Source of the DNA: Pseudomonas fluorescens
GTDB lineage: Bacteria > Pseudomonadota > Gammaproteobacteria > Pseudomonadales > Pseudomonadaceae
Reading direction: 5' to 3'
Assembly: GCF_001708445.1 (NCBI RefSeq)
Contig: NZ_CP015637.1
Coordinates: forward strand, 2,109,001 to 2,173,000
DNA length: 64,000 bases
Positions within the stretch are counted from its first letter, which is position 1. Each line of letters starts with the position of its first letter. The position numbers were made by a program, and so were the translations under genes. Positions 56,399 through 64,000 of this stretch are shown here, in pieces. The notes below the pieces were generated by a model, which was not told where the DNA came from, ran no database searches, and was given only the letters and a program-made list of their open reading frames with translations.

Positions 56399-58549
56399 AT
56401 GGCCCAGCCCATGAACATGGATGACGTGCTGCAGACTTTCATTGCCGAGAGTCGCGAACTGCTGTTGCAGATGGAAGATGCGCTGCTACAGATCGAGAAG
56501 TCGCCGCAGGACCTGGACACCATCAACGGCCTGTTCCGCGTCGCCCACACCATCAAAGGCTCGGCCGGCTTGTTTGGCTTGATGCCCATCGTTGAGTTCA
56601 CCCATGTCGCCGAAAGCGTCCTGGATCGGGTACGCAGCCTGGAAGTGCGGGTCGACGAGGCGTTGAGTGCGTTGTTCCTCGACGCCCGTGACCATATCGG
56701 CCAATTGATCGACCTGCTGGCCGAGGATGGCAACCTCGATCGATTGGACGAACCGTTGCAGGTCCAGGGCCAACGCCTGGGTGAGCGGCTTGCCCTGTAC
56801 CTGGACGGCTCGGTCGCGACCGCTTCGCCCACCCCTAAAGGGGAGCCGTCGTCGACGGATGAGCAAGGGGCAAGTCCTGGCCACTGGCATTTGTCCCTGC
56901 GCTTTGGCCCGGATGTCCTGCGCAATGGCATGGACCCCTTGGCGTTCCTGCGCTACCTGAGCACGTTGGGGCGCTTGCTGCATACCGTCAGCCTGTTCGA
57001 CGCGTTGCCGCCCCTGGCGTCCATGGACCCGGAAACCAACTACCTGGGGTTTGAACTCGCGCTGGCCAGCGACGCTTCCCGTGAGGTCATCGACGGCGCC
57101 TTTGATTTTGTGCGCGACGACGCGATCGTGCAGATCCTCGCACCCCACGCCACTGTCCAAGTCTGCCGCGCGCACATCGATGCATTGCCGGAAGACAAGG
57201 CTGCGTTGCTCGAGCTGCTGGTGCGTTGCGGCACATTGACTGAGCCCCAGGCCGTACTCGTCGCTCAGGAGGGCGAGCACGCAGCGGCCGAGACGCGCGA
57301 CGAGCCTGATGCAACACAGGACTCGAACACGCCGGTGATCAAGGCCGGCAAGAGTGCAGCGAGTCATGAAAGCAACCTGATTCGGGTCGATGCCGGCAAG
57401 CTGGATCAACTGATCAACCTGGTCGGCGAGCTGATCATCGCCGGCGCCGGAGCCAACCTGGTGGCGGTGCGTAGCGGGATTGGCGAGATGATCGAGGCCA
57501 CCAGCCTGTTGTCGCGATTGGTGGAGGAGGTCCGTGACTCGGCATTGACATTACGCATGGTGCAGATCGGCGCGACGTTCACGCGTTTCCAGCGTGTGGT
57601 GCGGGACGTATCCAAAGAGCTGGGCAAGGACATCGTGCTGCACATCGGCGGTGGCGAGACCGAGCTGGACAAGACGGTTGTCGAGCGTATCGGCGACCCG
57701 CTGACGCACCTGGTGCGCAATGCCATGGACCATGGCATCGAACCCGCGTCCACGCGCCTGCAACGTGGCAAGCCGGCCCAGGGCACGGTGCGCCTGAACG
57801 CCTATCACGAATCCGGCAGCATCGTGATCGAGGTGTCGGACGACGGCGGTGGCCTGGCCAAGGACAAAATCCTCGCCAAGGCCCGCGAGCGTGGCCTGGT
57901 GGGCGAAGGCCAGCAACCCGCGGACAAAGACATTCTGAATCTGATTTTCGAGCCGGGTTTTTCCACCGCCGACCAGGTCAGCAACCTGTCGGGGCGCGGC
58001 GTGGGCATGGACGTGGTGAAGCGCAATATCACGGCTTTGCGCGGCAGCGTGAGCCTCGAGAGCGAAGAGGGGCAGGGCACCACGGTGCGCATTCGCCTGC
58101 CGCTGACGCTGGCAATCATCGACGGTTTCCTGATCGGGGTGGGCAAGGCGTCCTATGTCATCCCGCTGAACATGGTCGAGGAGTGCATCGAGCTGGCGCC
58201 GGAGCAATCGGCAGGCACCGGCTACCTGGACCTCAGGGGCGATGTGCTGCCGATCTTGCGCCTGCGGGACATGTTTGATGTGCAAGAACCTGGAGGTAAC
58301 CGAGAAAACGTGGTCGTCGTGCAATACGCAGGCCTGCGTGCCGGCCTGGTGGTCGATCGCTTGCAGGGGGAGTTTCAGACCGTGATCAAACCATTGGGCA
58401 AAGTGTTTGGTGAGGCCCATGGACTGGGCGGGTTCACGATCCTTGGCAGTGGAGCCGTCGCCCTGATTCTGGATATACCCAATCTGTTAGGACTCGTTGC
58501 CAAGGACGCCACCTACCGTTCGATCCCAAGTCCTTTATCGACTCAATGA
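56399..58549 (+). CDS. cheA: CheA histidine kinase
   Basis: The 716-residue kinase has an N-terminal Hpt domain with His50 in [14 protein letters not shown]. An intermediate region follows, then dimerisation ([20 protein letters not shown]), an ATPase domain with N box [12 protein letters not shown] and [12 protein letters not shown] (G1), and a C-terminal CheW-like domain. ATG 56399 lies 4 bp after the STAS stop. No receiver domain is fused. It should phosphorylate the CheY just upstream and the CheB downstream. Its 3' end touches the following MCP gene (an in-frame ATG overlaps the TGA). Confidence 0.94.
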   Translation: MAQPMNMDDVLQTFIAESRELLLQMEDALLQIEKSPQDLDTINGLFRVAHTIKGSAGLFGLMPIVEFTHVAESVLDRVRSLEVRVDEALSALFLDARDHIGQLIDLLAEDGNLDRLDEPLQVQGQRLGERLALYLDGSVATASPTPKGEPSSTDEQGASPGHWHLSLRFGPDVLRNGMDPLAFLRYLSTLGRLLHTVSLFDALPPLASMDPETNYLGFELALASDASREVIDGAFDFVRDDAIVQILAPHATVQVCRAHIDALPEDKAALLELLVRCGTLTEPQAVLVAQEGEHAAAETRDEPDATQDSNTPVIKAGKSAASHESNLIRVDAGKLDQLINLVGELIIAGAGANLVAVRSGIGEMIEATSLLSRLVEEVRDSALTLRMVQIGATFTRFQRVVRDVSKELGKDIVLHIGGGETELDKTVVERIGDPLTHLVRNAMDHGIEPASTRLQRGKPAQGTVRLNAYHESGSIVIEVSDDGGGLAKDKILAKARERGLVGEGQQPADKDILNLIFEPGFSTADQVSNLSGRGVGMDVVKRNITALRGSVSLESEEGQGTTVRIRLPLTLAIIDGFLIGVGKASYVIPLNMVEECIELAPEQSAGTGYLDLRGDVLPILRLRDMFDVQEPGGNRENVVVVQYAGLRAGLVVDRLQGEFQTVIKPLGKVFGEAHGLGGFTILGSGAVALILDIPNLLGLVAKDATYRSIPSPLSTQ

Positions 58550-58572
58550 AGCGTCACCAGGAGTTCCTCGCC

Positions 58573-60990
58573 ATGACCGTTATCAGAAACATCATGTTGT
58601 TGGTTTTCACGGCCGTACTGGGTGTTGTCGTGTTGGGCGGCACCAGCTTTTACCTGACCGATAAAATCAATACGAGCGCCAGTTATGCCAATGCCAACAC
58701 GGTCCCCAGCTTGCTGGACATCGACCGTGCCGCCGCGGCCTTCACCGACCTTCATGCCTTGCAATGGCAGCATTTGAACGATCCCGAGAAAAATGTCGTG
58801 CCGAGTTACGCCGAGAGCGTGGCCCAGCGTTTCAGTGTCATTGCCAAAGCCCTGGATCACTATCAGGCCGAGTTGATCTCCGACGACCATGACACCGCAC
58901 TGTTGAAGCAACTGCGTGGTCGCCTGGAGGAGTTCGCCAGCTTGCAGGCGCGTTTCGACACGTTCGTCGCCAGCGGCGATCAAGCCTCGGCCCGTGCCTT
59001 GATCGAGGCGAGCCAGCCCTTGCAAAACGCGGCGCTGACGGCGATCAGTGATCTGCGCGAATACAACCTGGAACTGGGGCGCAAGGGCCAACTGCTCGCG
59101 ACCGCCACCGAGAAGAATGCACGCTACATCATCCTGTTGGTGAGTGGCCTGACGCTGTTGGCAACCCTGCTGATCGGTGGGTTGCTGGGGCGTAGCCTGA
59201 TGCGCCAGCTCGGTGCCGAGCCGTCGGTGGTTCGAGCCTTCGCTGCACGTTTGTCCGCCGGCGAGCTGACGGCAAAGGCAACGCTGCGCCAGGGTGACAC
59301 CACCAGCCTGATGGCGAGCATGCAGCAGTTGGGCGCGAGCCTGCATGAATTGATCGAGCAGATGGACCGTATGTCCAGTGAGCACGACAAGGGTGACATT
59401 GACGTGCAGATCGATGCTGGCCGCTTTCATGGCAGTTATCGCTCCATGGCCCAGGGCATCAACGATATGGTCAACGGCCACATCGCGGTCAAGAAAAAAG
59501 CCATGGCCTGTATCCGTTCGTTCGGCGAAGGCGATCTGTCGGCACCCCTCGAGCGCTTCCCAGGCAAAAAAGCCTTTATCAACGAAAACATCGAGCTGTT
59601 GCGCACCACTATCCTGGCGCTGATCAATGAAATGCAACACATGTCCAGCGAGCACGAAAAAGGTGACATCGACGTCATGATCGATGTGGATCGCTTCTCG
59701 GGTTCGTACCGTGATATCGGCCAGGGTATCAATGACATGGTCAGCGGCCATATCAGCGTGAAGAAAAAGGCCATGGCCTGTATCCGTTCGTTCGGCGAAG
59801 GCGATCTGTCGGCGCCGCTTGAGCGGTTCCCAGGCAAAAAAGCCTTTATCAACGAGAACATCGAGCAACTGCGGGCTAACGTCCAGGCACTGATCGAAGA
59901 CACCCGCCAGATCAGTGACAGCGCGCTGATCGGCAAGCTGGACACCCGCCCTGACGTGACACGGCATCAGGGTGACTTCCGCCGCATCATCCTCGGCATC
60001 AATGGTTCGCTGGATGCGATCATCGTGCCGATTACCGAAGCCATGGAGGTGTTGTCGGCGATTTCCGGCGGCGACCTGACCCGTAGCATCAACGGCGACT
60101 ATCAAGGCAAGTTCCTGGAGCTCAAGCACTCCGTCAACGGCACCGTGGAAAAACTCTCGGAAATCATCGCCGAAGTGCGCGGCTCGGCGGACTCGCTGTC
60201 CAGTGCCTCGGAAGAGATCTCCGCGACGGCCCAGAGCATGGCTCAATCGGCGTCCGAACAGGCCGCATCGGTGGAACAGACCTCGGCATCGATGGAGCAA
60301 ATGTCGGCGTCCATTGCCCAGAACACCGAGAATGCCAAGGTGACCGATGGCATGGCGGGCAAAGCCAACAAGGAAGCGTCCGAAGGCGGTCGAGCCGTCA
60401 AGGATACCGTGGCAGCGATGAAGACCATCGCCGAGAAAATCGGCATCGTCGATTCCATTGCCTACCAGACCAATCTGTTGGCGCTCAACGCCGCCATCGA
60501 AGCCGCGCGTGCTGGGGAGCATGGCAAGGGGTTCGCAGTGGTGGCGGCAGAAGTGCGCAAACTGGCCGAGCGCAGCCAGATTGCCGCGCAGGAAATCGGT
60601 GAAGTGGCCAAGAACAGCGTGGCCTTGGCTGAACGCGCGGGCAACCTGCTGGACGAGATCGTGCCGTCGATCGCCAAGACGTCGGACCTGGTGCAGGAAA
60701 TTGCAGCCGCCTCCGAAGAGCAATCCATCGGCTCCGAGCAAATCAACAGCGCGATGTCGCAGATGAGCCAACTGACCCAGCAAAACGCGTCGGCTTCCGA
60801 GGAACTGGCTGCGACGGCCGAGGAGATGAGCGGCCAGGCCGAGCAGTTGCAGGAACTGATGGGCTTTTTCACCGTACAGACCAAGCGCGCCGGGCGGACG
60901 GTCTCGATGCCCGCCACCAGCCGTGCGACGTTCACCCATGATCAGGACAGCCATTCAGAGAGCGGTGGTTTCGTCCGCTTCGGGAGTTGA
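58573..60990 (+). CDS. MCP with tandem poly-HAMP-like units
   Basis: The product is 805 residues from ATG 58573, which has AGGAG nine bases upstream; an ATG at 58546 overlapping the cheA stop would add nine residues. It has a first span near the start, a short periplasmic helical sensor and a second span (about residues 186-206). Three tandem HAMP-like units follow; the first two (59356-59625, 59626-59895) are 90 residues each and nearly identical ([30 protein letters not shown]). The signalling domain has [21 protein letters not shown]. It is likely the receptor for this Che system. Confidence 0.9.
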   Translation: MTVIRNIMLLVFTAVLGVVVLGGTSFYLTDKINTSASYANANTVPSLLDIDRAAAAFTDLHALQWQHLNDPEKNVVPSYAESVAQRFSVIAKALDHYQAELISDDHDTALLKQLRGRLEEFASLQARFDTFVASGDQASARALIEASQPLQNAALTAISDLREYNLELGRKGQLLATATEKNARYIILLVSGLTLLATLLIGGLLGRSLMRQLGAEPSVVRAFAARLSAGELTAKATLRQGDTTSLMASMQQLGASLHELIEQMDRMSSEHDKGDIDVQIDAGRFHGSYRSMAQGINDMVNGHIAVKKKAMACIRSFGEGDLSAPLERFPGKKAFINENIELLRTTILALINEMQHMSSEHEKGDIDVMIDVDRFSGSYRDIGQGINDMVSGHISVKKKAMACIRSFGEGDLSAPLERFPGKKAFINENIEQLRANVQALIEDTRQISDSALIGKLDTRPDVTRHQGDFRRIILGINGSLDAIIVPITEAMEVLSAISGGDLTRSINGDYQGKFLELKHSVNGTVEKLSEIIAEVRGSADSLSSASEEISATAQSMAQSASEQAASVEQTSASMEQMSASIAQNTENAKVTDGMAGKANKEASEGGRAVKDTVAAMKTIAEKIGIVDSIAYQTNLLALNAAIEAARAGEHGKGFAVVAAEVRKLAERSQIAAQEIGEVAKNSVALAERAGNLLDEIVPSIAKTSDLVQEIAAASEEQSIGSEQINSAMSQMSQLTQQNASASEELAATAEEMSGQAEQLQELMGFFTVQTKRAGRTVSMPATSRATFTHDQDSHSESGGFVRFGS

Positions 60991-60993
60991 CCC

Positions 60994-61506
60994 ATGAGTG
61001 CCTCAGCCGTTATGTCGGGCACTTTCGAGCCACCACTGCAAGTCGAGGAACCCTTGCAGTACCTGACCTTCCTGGCGGCCCAGGAGATGTATGCGGTCAA
61101 CACCCTGAGTGTTCGCGAAATCATCGAATACAACCAGGTGACCAGCGTGCCGATGATGCCGGCGTTCCTGCGCGGGGTCATTAACCTTCGCGGTTCGGTG
61201 GTGCCGGTGGTGGACCTCAAGGCCCGGTTTGGCCAGGGGACGACGGTCTTGGGCAGCCGCACGTGCATTGTCATCCTGGAGGCGGCGAAGGAGGGTGAGT
61301 CCCAGGTCCTGGGGGTGGTGGTGGACTCGGTCAGCGAAGTGATCGAGATACTCGATGCGGATATCAAGCCCGCCCCCGCCTTCGGTAATCACATTCGCAC
61401 CGACTTCATCCGGGGGATGACCAAGGTGCGAGGCGACTTTGTCACGCTGCTGCAAATTGAGCATGTTTTGTGTGTCGATGAGATGGCCGGCTTGATGAAA
61501 GTGTGA
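60994..61506 (+). CDS. cheW: CheW adaptor 1
   Basis: The 170-residue single CheW domain couples receptors to CheA. It has LTFLAAQEMYAVNTLSVREI, VTSVPMMPAFLRGVINLRGS (the receptor/CheA contact region with conserved Arg and Gly) and VVDSVSEVIEI. It starts 3 bp after the MCP stop. A second, clearly related CheW follows 55 bp downstream. The two differ at the N-terminus and in the second half, so they may serve different receptors. Confidence 0.93.
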   Translation: MSASAVMSGTFEPPLQVEEPLQYLTFLAAQEMYAVNTLSVREIIEYNQVTSVPMMPAFLRGVINLRGSVVPVVDLKARFGQGTTVLGSRTCIVILEAAKEGESQVLGVVVDSVSEVIEILDADIKPAPAFGNHIRTDFIRGMTKVRGDFVTLLQIEHVLCVDEMAGLMKV

Positions 61507-61561
61507 CGCGAACGGCCGCGCCCCCAGGCGCAGGCGGACAGTAACTGATCCGAGGTGAATC

Positions 61562-62086
61562 ATGGCGCTATCCATCGAAAATCCAGGCAATGCCACGGCC
61601 TCGAGCCCAGGCCAGTACCTCACCTTTGAGCTGGGGGAGGAGATGTTCGCCGTCGGCACGCTCAACGTACGAGAGATCATCGAGTATGGGCCGATCACCA
61701 GCGTGCCCTTGTTGCCCCCCAGCATTCGCGGGGTGATCAACCTGCGAGGCGCCGCGGTACCCATACTGGACCTGGGGGTGCGCTTTCGCGGCGAACGCAC
61801 CGTACAGACCTCAAGGACCTGCTTTGTGATCCTCGAGGTGCAGACCAATGCCGTGCGCAAGCCGGTGGGCATCATTGTGGATGCGGTCAGCGAAGTGCTC
61901 GAGATCGCCGGGCAGGACATCGAACCCTCGCTGAACTTCGGTACCGACGTCAGGGCTGATTTCCTGTTGGGCATCGGCAAGCTGGAGAGCGGTTTCGTGC
62001 TGTTGCTGGATGTCGGTCGGGTGCTGTCCCTGGAGCAGGTCGATGCACTGGCGAACCTTGAGTCTTCGCTGCCTGCGACCGTCTGA
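61562..62086 (+). CDS. cheW: CheW adaptor 2
   Basis: The 174-residue CheW homologue carries LTFELGEEMFAVGTLNVREI, ITSVPLLPPSIRGVINLRGA and VDAVSEVLEIAGQDIE. Two CheW genes in tandem within one cluster are unusual but seen in alternative chemosensory systems. AGGTGAATC precedes ATG 61562. It is followed by cheR after 21 bp. Confidence 0.93.
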   Translation: MALSIENPGNATASSPGQYLTFELGEEMFAVGTLNVREIIEYGPITSVPLLPPSIRGVINLRGAAVPILDLGVRFRGERTVQTSRTCFVILEVQTNAVRKPVGIIVDAVSEVLEIAGQDIEPSLNFGTDVRADFLLGIGKLESGFVLLLDVGRVLSLEQVDALANLESSLPATV

Positions 62087-62107
62087 TTCTTTCTTGGAAA
62101 CGTCCTT

Positions 62108-62911
62108 ATGAACGTGATTCTGTCCGACGCCGAGTTTCAGCAATTTCGCAATCTCATTCATCAGATCGCGGGCATCAGCCTGTCCGATGCGAAGAAACAG
62201 TTAGTGAGCGCTCGGCTGGCCAAGCGCCTGCAAGTGTTCAAGCTCACGAACTACGGCGCTTACTACAAGGTGCTGATGCAGGACAGTGCGGAACTGCAGG
62301 TGGCGATCGACATGCTGACCACCAACGAAACCTATTTCTTCCGCGAGCCCAAGCATTTTGATTTCCTGCGTGATGTGGCGCTGCCCGAACTGCGCGGCAG
62401 CGGGCCGTTGCGCGTATGGAGTGGCGCGTGCTCGACCGGGGAGGAGCCCTATACCCTGGCGATGGTCCTGGCGGACAACCTCGCCGGTCGGCCCTGGGAA
62501 ATTGTCGCGTCGGACATCAGCAGCCGGGTATTGGACAAGGCCCGCCTAGGGCGCTACCCCCTGGACGGGACACGCGGGATTCCCGAAGCACTGCTGCATA
62601 AATATTGCCTCAAGGGTGTCGGTACCAACCACGGGTGTTTCATGGTCGAACCGGCGCTGGCGTCGCGGATCGACTTCCAGGCGATCAATTTGAATAACCC
62701 GTTGCCGAAACTGGGGATGTTTGACGTCATCTTCCTGCGCAACGTGATGATCTATTTTGACAACGACACCAAAGTGCAGGTCGTCAAGCGGCTGGTCAGC
62801 CACCTCAAGCCGGGTGGGTATTTCATTGTCAGTCACTCGGAGAGCCTCAATGGCATCACCGATGAGCTGCGGCTGGTCAAGCCTTCCATCTACCGGAGGC
62901 CACATGCCTGA
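62108..62911 (+). CDS. cheR: CheR methyltransferase
   Basis: The 267-residue SAM-dependent glutamate methyltransferase has an all-alpha N-terminal domain. Family motifs TTNETYFFREPKHFDFL and VWSGACSTGEEPYTLAMVL (SAM binding) follow, with VIFLRNVMIYFDN near the end. It lacks TPR repeats. It ends 8 bp inside the cheD start. Together with cheB it adapts the MCP at 58573. Confidence 0.94.
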   Translation: MNVILSDAEFQQFRNLIHQIAGISLSDAKKQLVSARLAKRLQVFKLTNYGAYYKVLMQDSAELQVAIDMLTTNETYFFREPKHFDFLRDVALPELRGSGPLRVWSGACSTGEEPYTLAMVLADNLAGRPWEIVASDISSRVLDKARLGRYPLDGTRGIPEALLHKYCLKGVGTNHGCFMVEPALASRIDFQAINLNNPLPKLGMFDVIFLRNVMIYFDNDTKVQVVKRLVSHLKPGGYFIVSHSESLNGITDELRLVKPSIYRRPHA

Positions 62912-63416
62912 TTCCCGCGAGGTGTTCCTGAATCCCGGCGAGTGGTTTTTCGGCGCTGGCTCGATTCGGCTACGAACCGTGCTGGGGTCGTGTGTGGCCC
63001 TGGTGTTCTGGCATCCCCGGCACTTGCTGGGCGGCATGTGCCACTACCTGCTGCCGCAGCGCGCGGTGGCCAAGCCCGGTGTGCTGGACGGGCGCTACGG
63101 CAATGAGGCACTCGAATTGTTGCTCGCACGGATACACGCGAGCAAGGTCCGGCCTGCCGAGTTCAGGATCAATGTCTACGGTGGTGGGGACATGTTTCCC
63201 GGGCTTGCGCGTGCGGATAACCACTACGTCGGGCAACGCAATGTCGAGCAAGCCAGGCGACTGCTCGACCTGCACCAGTTGCCTTGCCACAACTTCCACG
63301 TGGAAGGCGTGGGGTATCGCACCGTGGTGCTCGATCTTGCCACTGGCAACATTGAACTCAACTACCTGGCCCTGCAACGACCCCCCGGCAGACCCCATGG
63401 AGAGCGTACGACATGA
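62904..63416 (+). CDS. cheD: CheD receptor deamidase
   Basis: The 170-residue protein has the CheD triad: Cys30 (TVLGSCVAL), His47 (GGMCHYLLP) and Thr25. It deamidates receptor glutamines and, in some species, helps CheY-P removal. CGGAGG upstream supports ATG 62904. It overlaps cheR at its start and cheB at its end (ATGA). Confidence 0.92.
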   Translation: MPDSREVFLNPGEWFFGAGSIRLRTVLGSCVALVFWHPRHLLGGMCHYLLPQRAVAKPGVLDGRYGNEALELLLARIHASKVRPAEFRINVYGGGDMFPGLARADNHYVGQRNVEQARRLLDLHQLPCHNFHVEGVGYRTVVLDLATGNIELNYLALQRPPGRPHGERTT

Positions 63417-64000
63417 GCCTTATCAAAGTGCTGATCATTGACGACTCCGCCGTGGTTCGCCAGGTACTGACGGCGACCCTGGGACAAGACCCCGCTATTG
63501 AAGTGATTGGCGCAGCCGCGGACCCGGTGTTCGCCATGGAAAAAATGAACAAGCAATGGCCGGATGTCATTGTGCTGGACGTCGAGATGCCACGGATGGA
63601 CGGCATTACGTTCCTCAAGAAATTGATGGCCGAACACCCCACGCCGGTGGTCATCTGCTCCACATTGACCGAGAAGGGCGCGGCCACCACCATGCAGGCA
63701 CTGGCTGCCGGCGCGGTGAGTATCGTGACCAAGCCACAACTCAATTTGCGCCAGTTTCTGACCGACAGCGCCGATGAACTGGCCGGTGCCGTCAAGGCCG
63801 CAGCCCGGGCCAACATGAAGCGGATGGTGCCGTCCGGGGAGCGGGTCCCCGTCAGGTTGAATGCCGACGCCATACTGCCTGGGAGCACTCAGGCGATGGC
63901 GCGCACCACCGAAAACATCGTTGCCATCGGAACGTCCACGGGAGGGACGCAAGCGTTGGAGCTGGTGTTGACCGCCTTGCCCAGGGTCTGCCCAGGCATT
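63413..64000 (+). CDS. cheB: CheB methylesterase (N-terminal part, runs off right edge)
   Basis: The first 196 residues are visible. The receiver domain has acidic Asp10/Asp11 and Asp56 in [11 protein letters not shown], then the linker and the start of the catalytic domain with Ser175 in [12 protein letters not shown]. CheB demethylates receptors when phosphorylated by CheA. ATG 63413 overlaps the cheD stop. The C-terminal half, with His and Asp of the triad, lies outside the window. Confidence 0.93.
   Translation, partial: MSLIKVLIIDDSAVVRQVLTATLGQDPAIEVIGAAADPVFAMEKMNKQWPDVIVLDVEMPRMDGITFLKKLMAEHPTPVVICSTLTEKGAATTMQALAAGAVSIVTKPQLNLRQFLTDSADELAGAVKAAARANMKRMVPSGERVPVRLNADAILPGSTQAMARTTENIVAIGTSTGGTQALELVLTALPRVCPGI

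Noticed and set aside
58543-60954. 803-codon minus-strand open frame opposite the poly-HAMP MCP gene.
   Set aside because: The plus strand encodes a complete MCP with signalling motif. The antisense product is His/Arg/Gln-rich without motif and begins and ends with no ribosome-binding site.

Overview
The window looks like the chromosome of a fluorescent Pseudomonas (P. fluorescens group). Codon use is GC-rich. There are many REP/REPIN palindromes, a dauBAR D-arginine locus laid out as in P. aeruginosa, a secreted-type levansucrase, and an ebo (edb) cluster of the kind described in P. fluorescens NZI7. No rRNA, tRNA or CRISPR was seen. Both edges cut genes: an IS110-type transposase on the left and cheB on the right.

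Layout. 1-12250 is mostly housekeeping and transport: IS110 fragment, sstT, an MFS exporter convergent with an NhaR-like regulator, a small lipoprotein, a TerC-family protein, selD-mnmH (selenium), an UPF0718-type permease, a histidine phosphatase, a GST, a PhzF-family protein and a zinc-type hemB. 12267-14468 is an AT-richer toxin scrap: a 5'-truncated rhs tip whose upstream side is fused to half of a MITE/REPIN element, an intact immunity-like gene, and a second immunity-like gene broken by one TAA codon. 14554-20389 holds a GT2 enzyme, an oxaloacetate decarboxylase-like enzyme, an amino-acid binding protein and dauBAR. The binding-protein gene and dauB share an upstream GTCCATTATGGA element that is probably the DauR operator.

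20430-36044 is the most unusual part: about 15.6 kb of 12 tightly packed minus-strand genes. The order is eboD-C-A-B-E-F, then two c-type cytochrome-like secreted proteins, two large homologous proteins of unknown function, a Cys-rich secreted protein and a beta-propeller. The ebo genes are known for moving or processing a secondary metabolite (scytonemin precursor in cyanobacteria; nematode repellence in P. fluorescens). The added secreted haem proteins suggest periplasmic oxidation of an unknown product.

36620-45356 carries a LysR regulator divergent from mmsA, then a small gene of unknown function behind a LexA-like box, levansucrase, and a chemoreceptor paired with a sugar-type binding protein. 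It ends with a 168-bp-period tandem array of the same MITE/REPIN seen next to rhs and after mmsA. 45789-50505 is an AraC regulator, an outer-membrane barrel, an MFS transporter and an amidase, probably a small catabolic island.

50787-64000 is a signalling block: a cytosolic multi-PAS kinase and NarL-type regulator, then a chemotaxis-like operon. The operon holds an MCP-like protein with a CheZ-like C-terminus, cheY, a STAS protein, cheA, a poly-HAMP MCP with a duplicated 90-residue module, two cheW, cheR, cheD and partial cheB.
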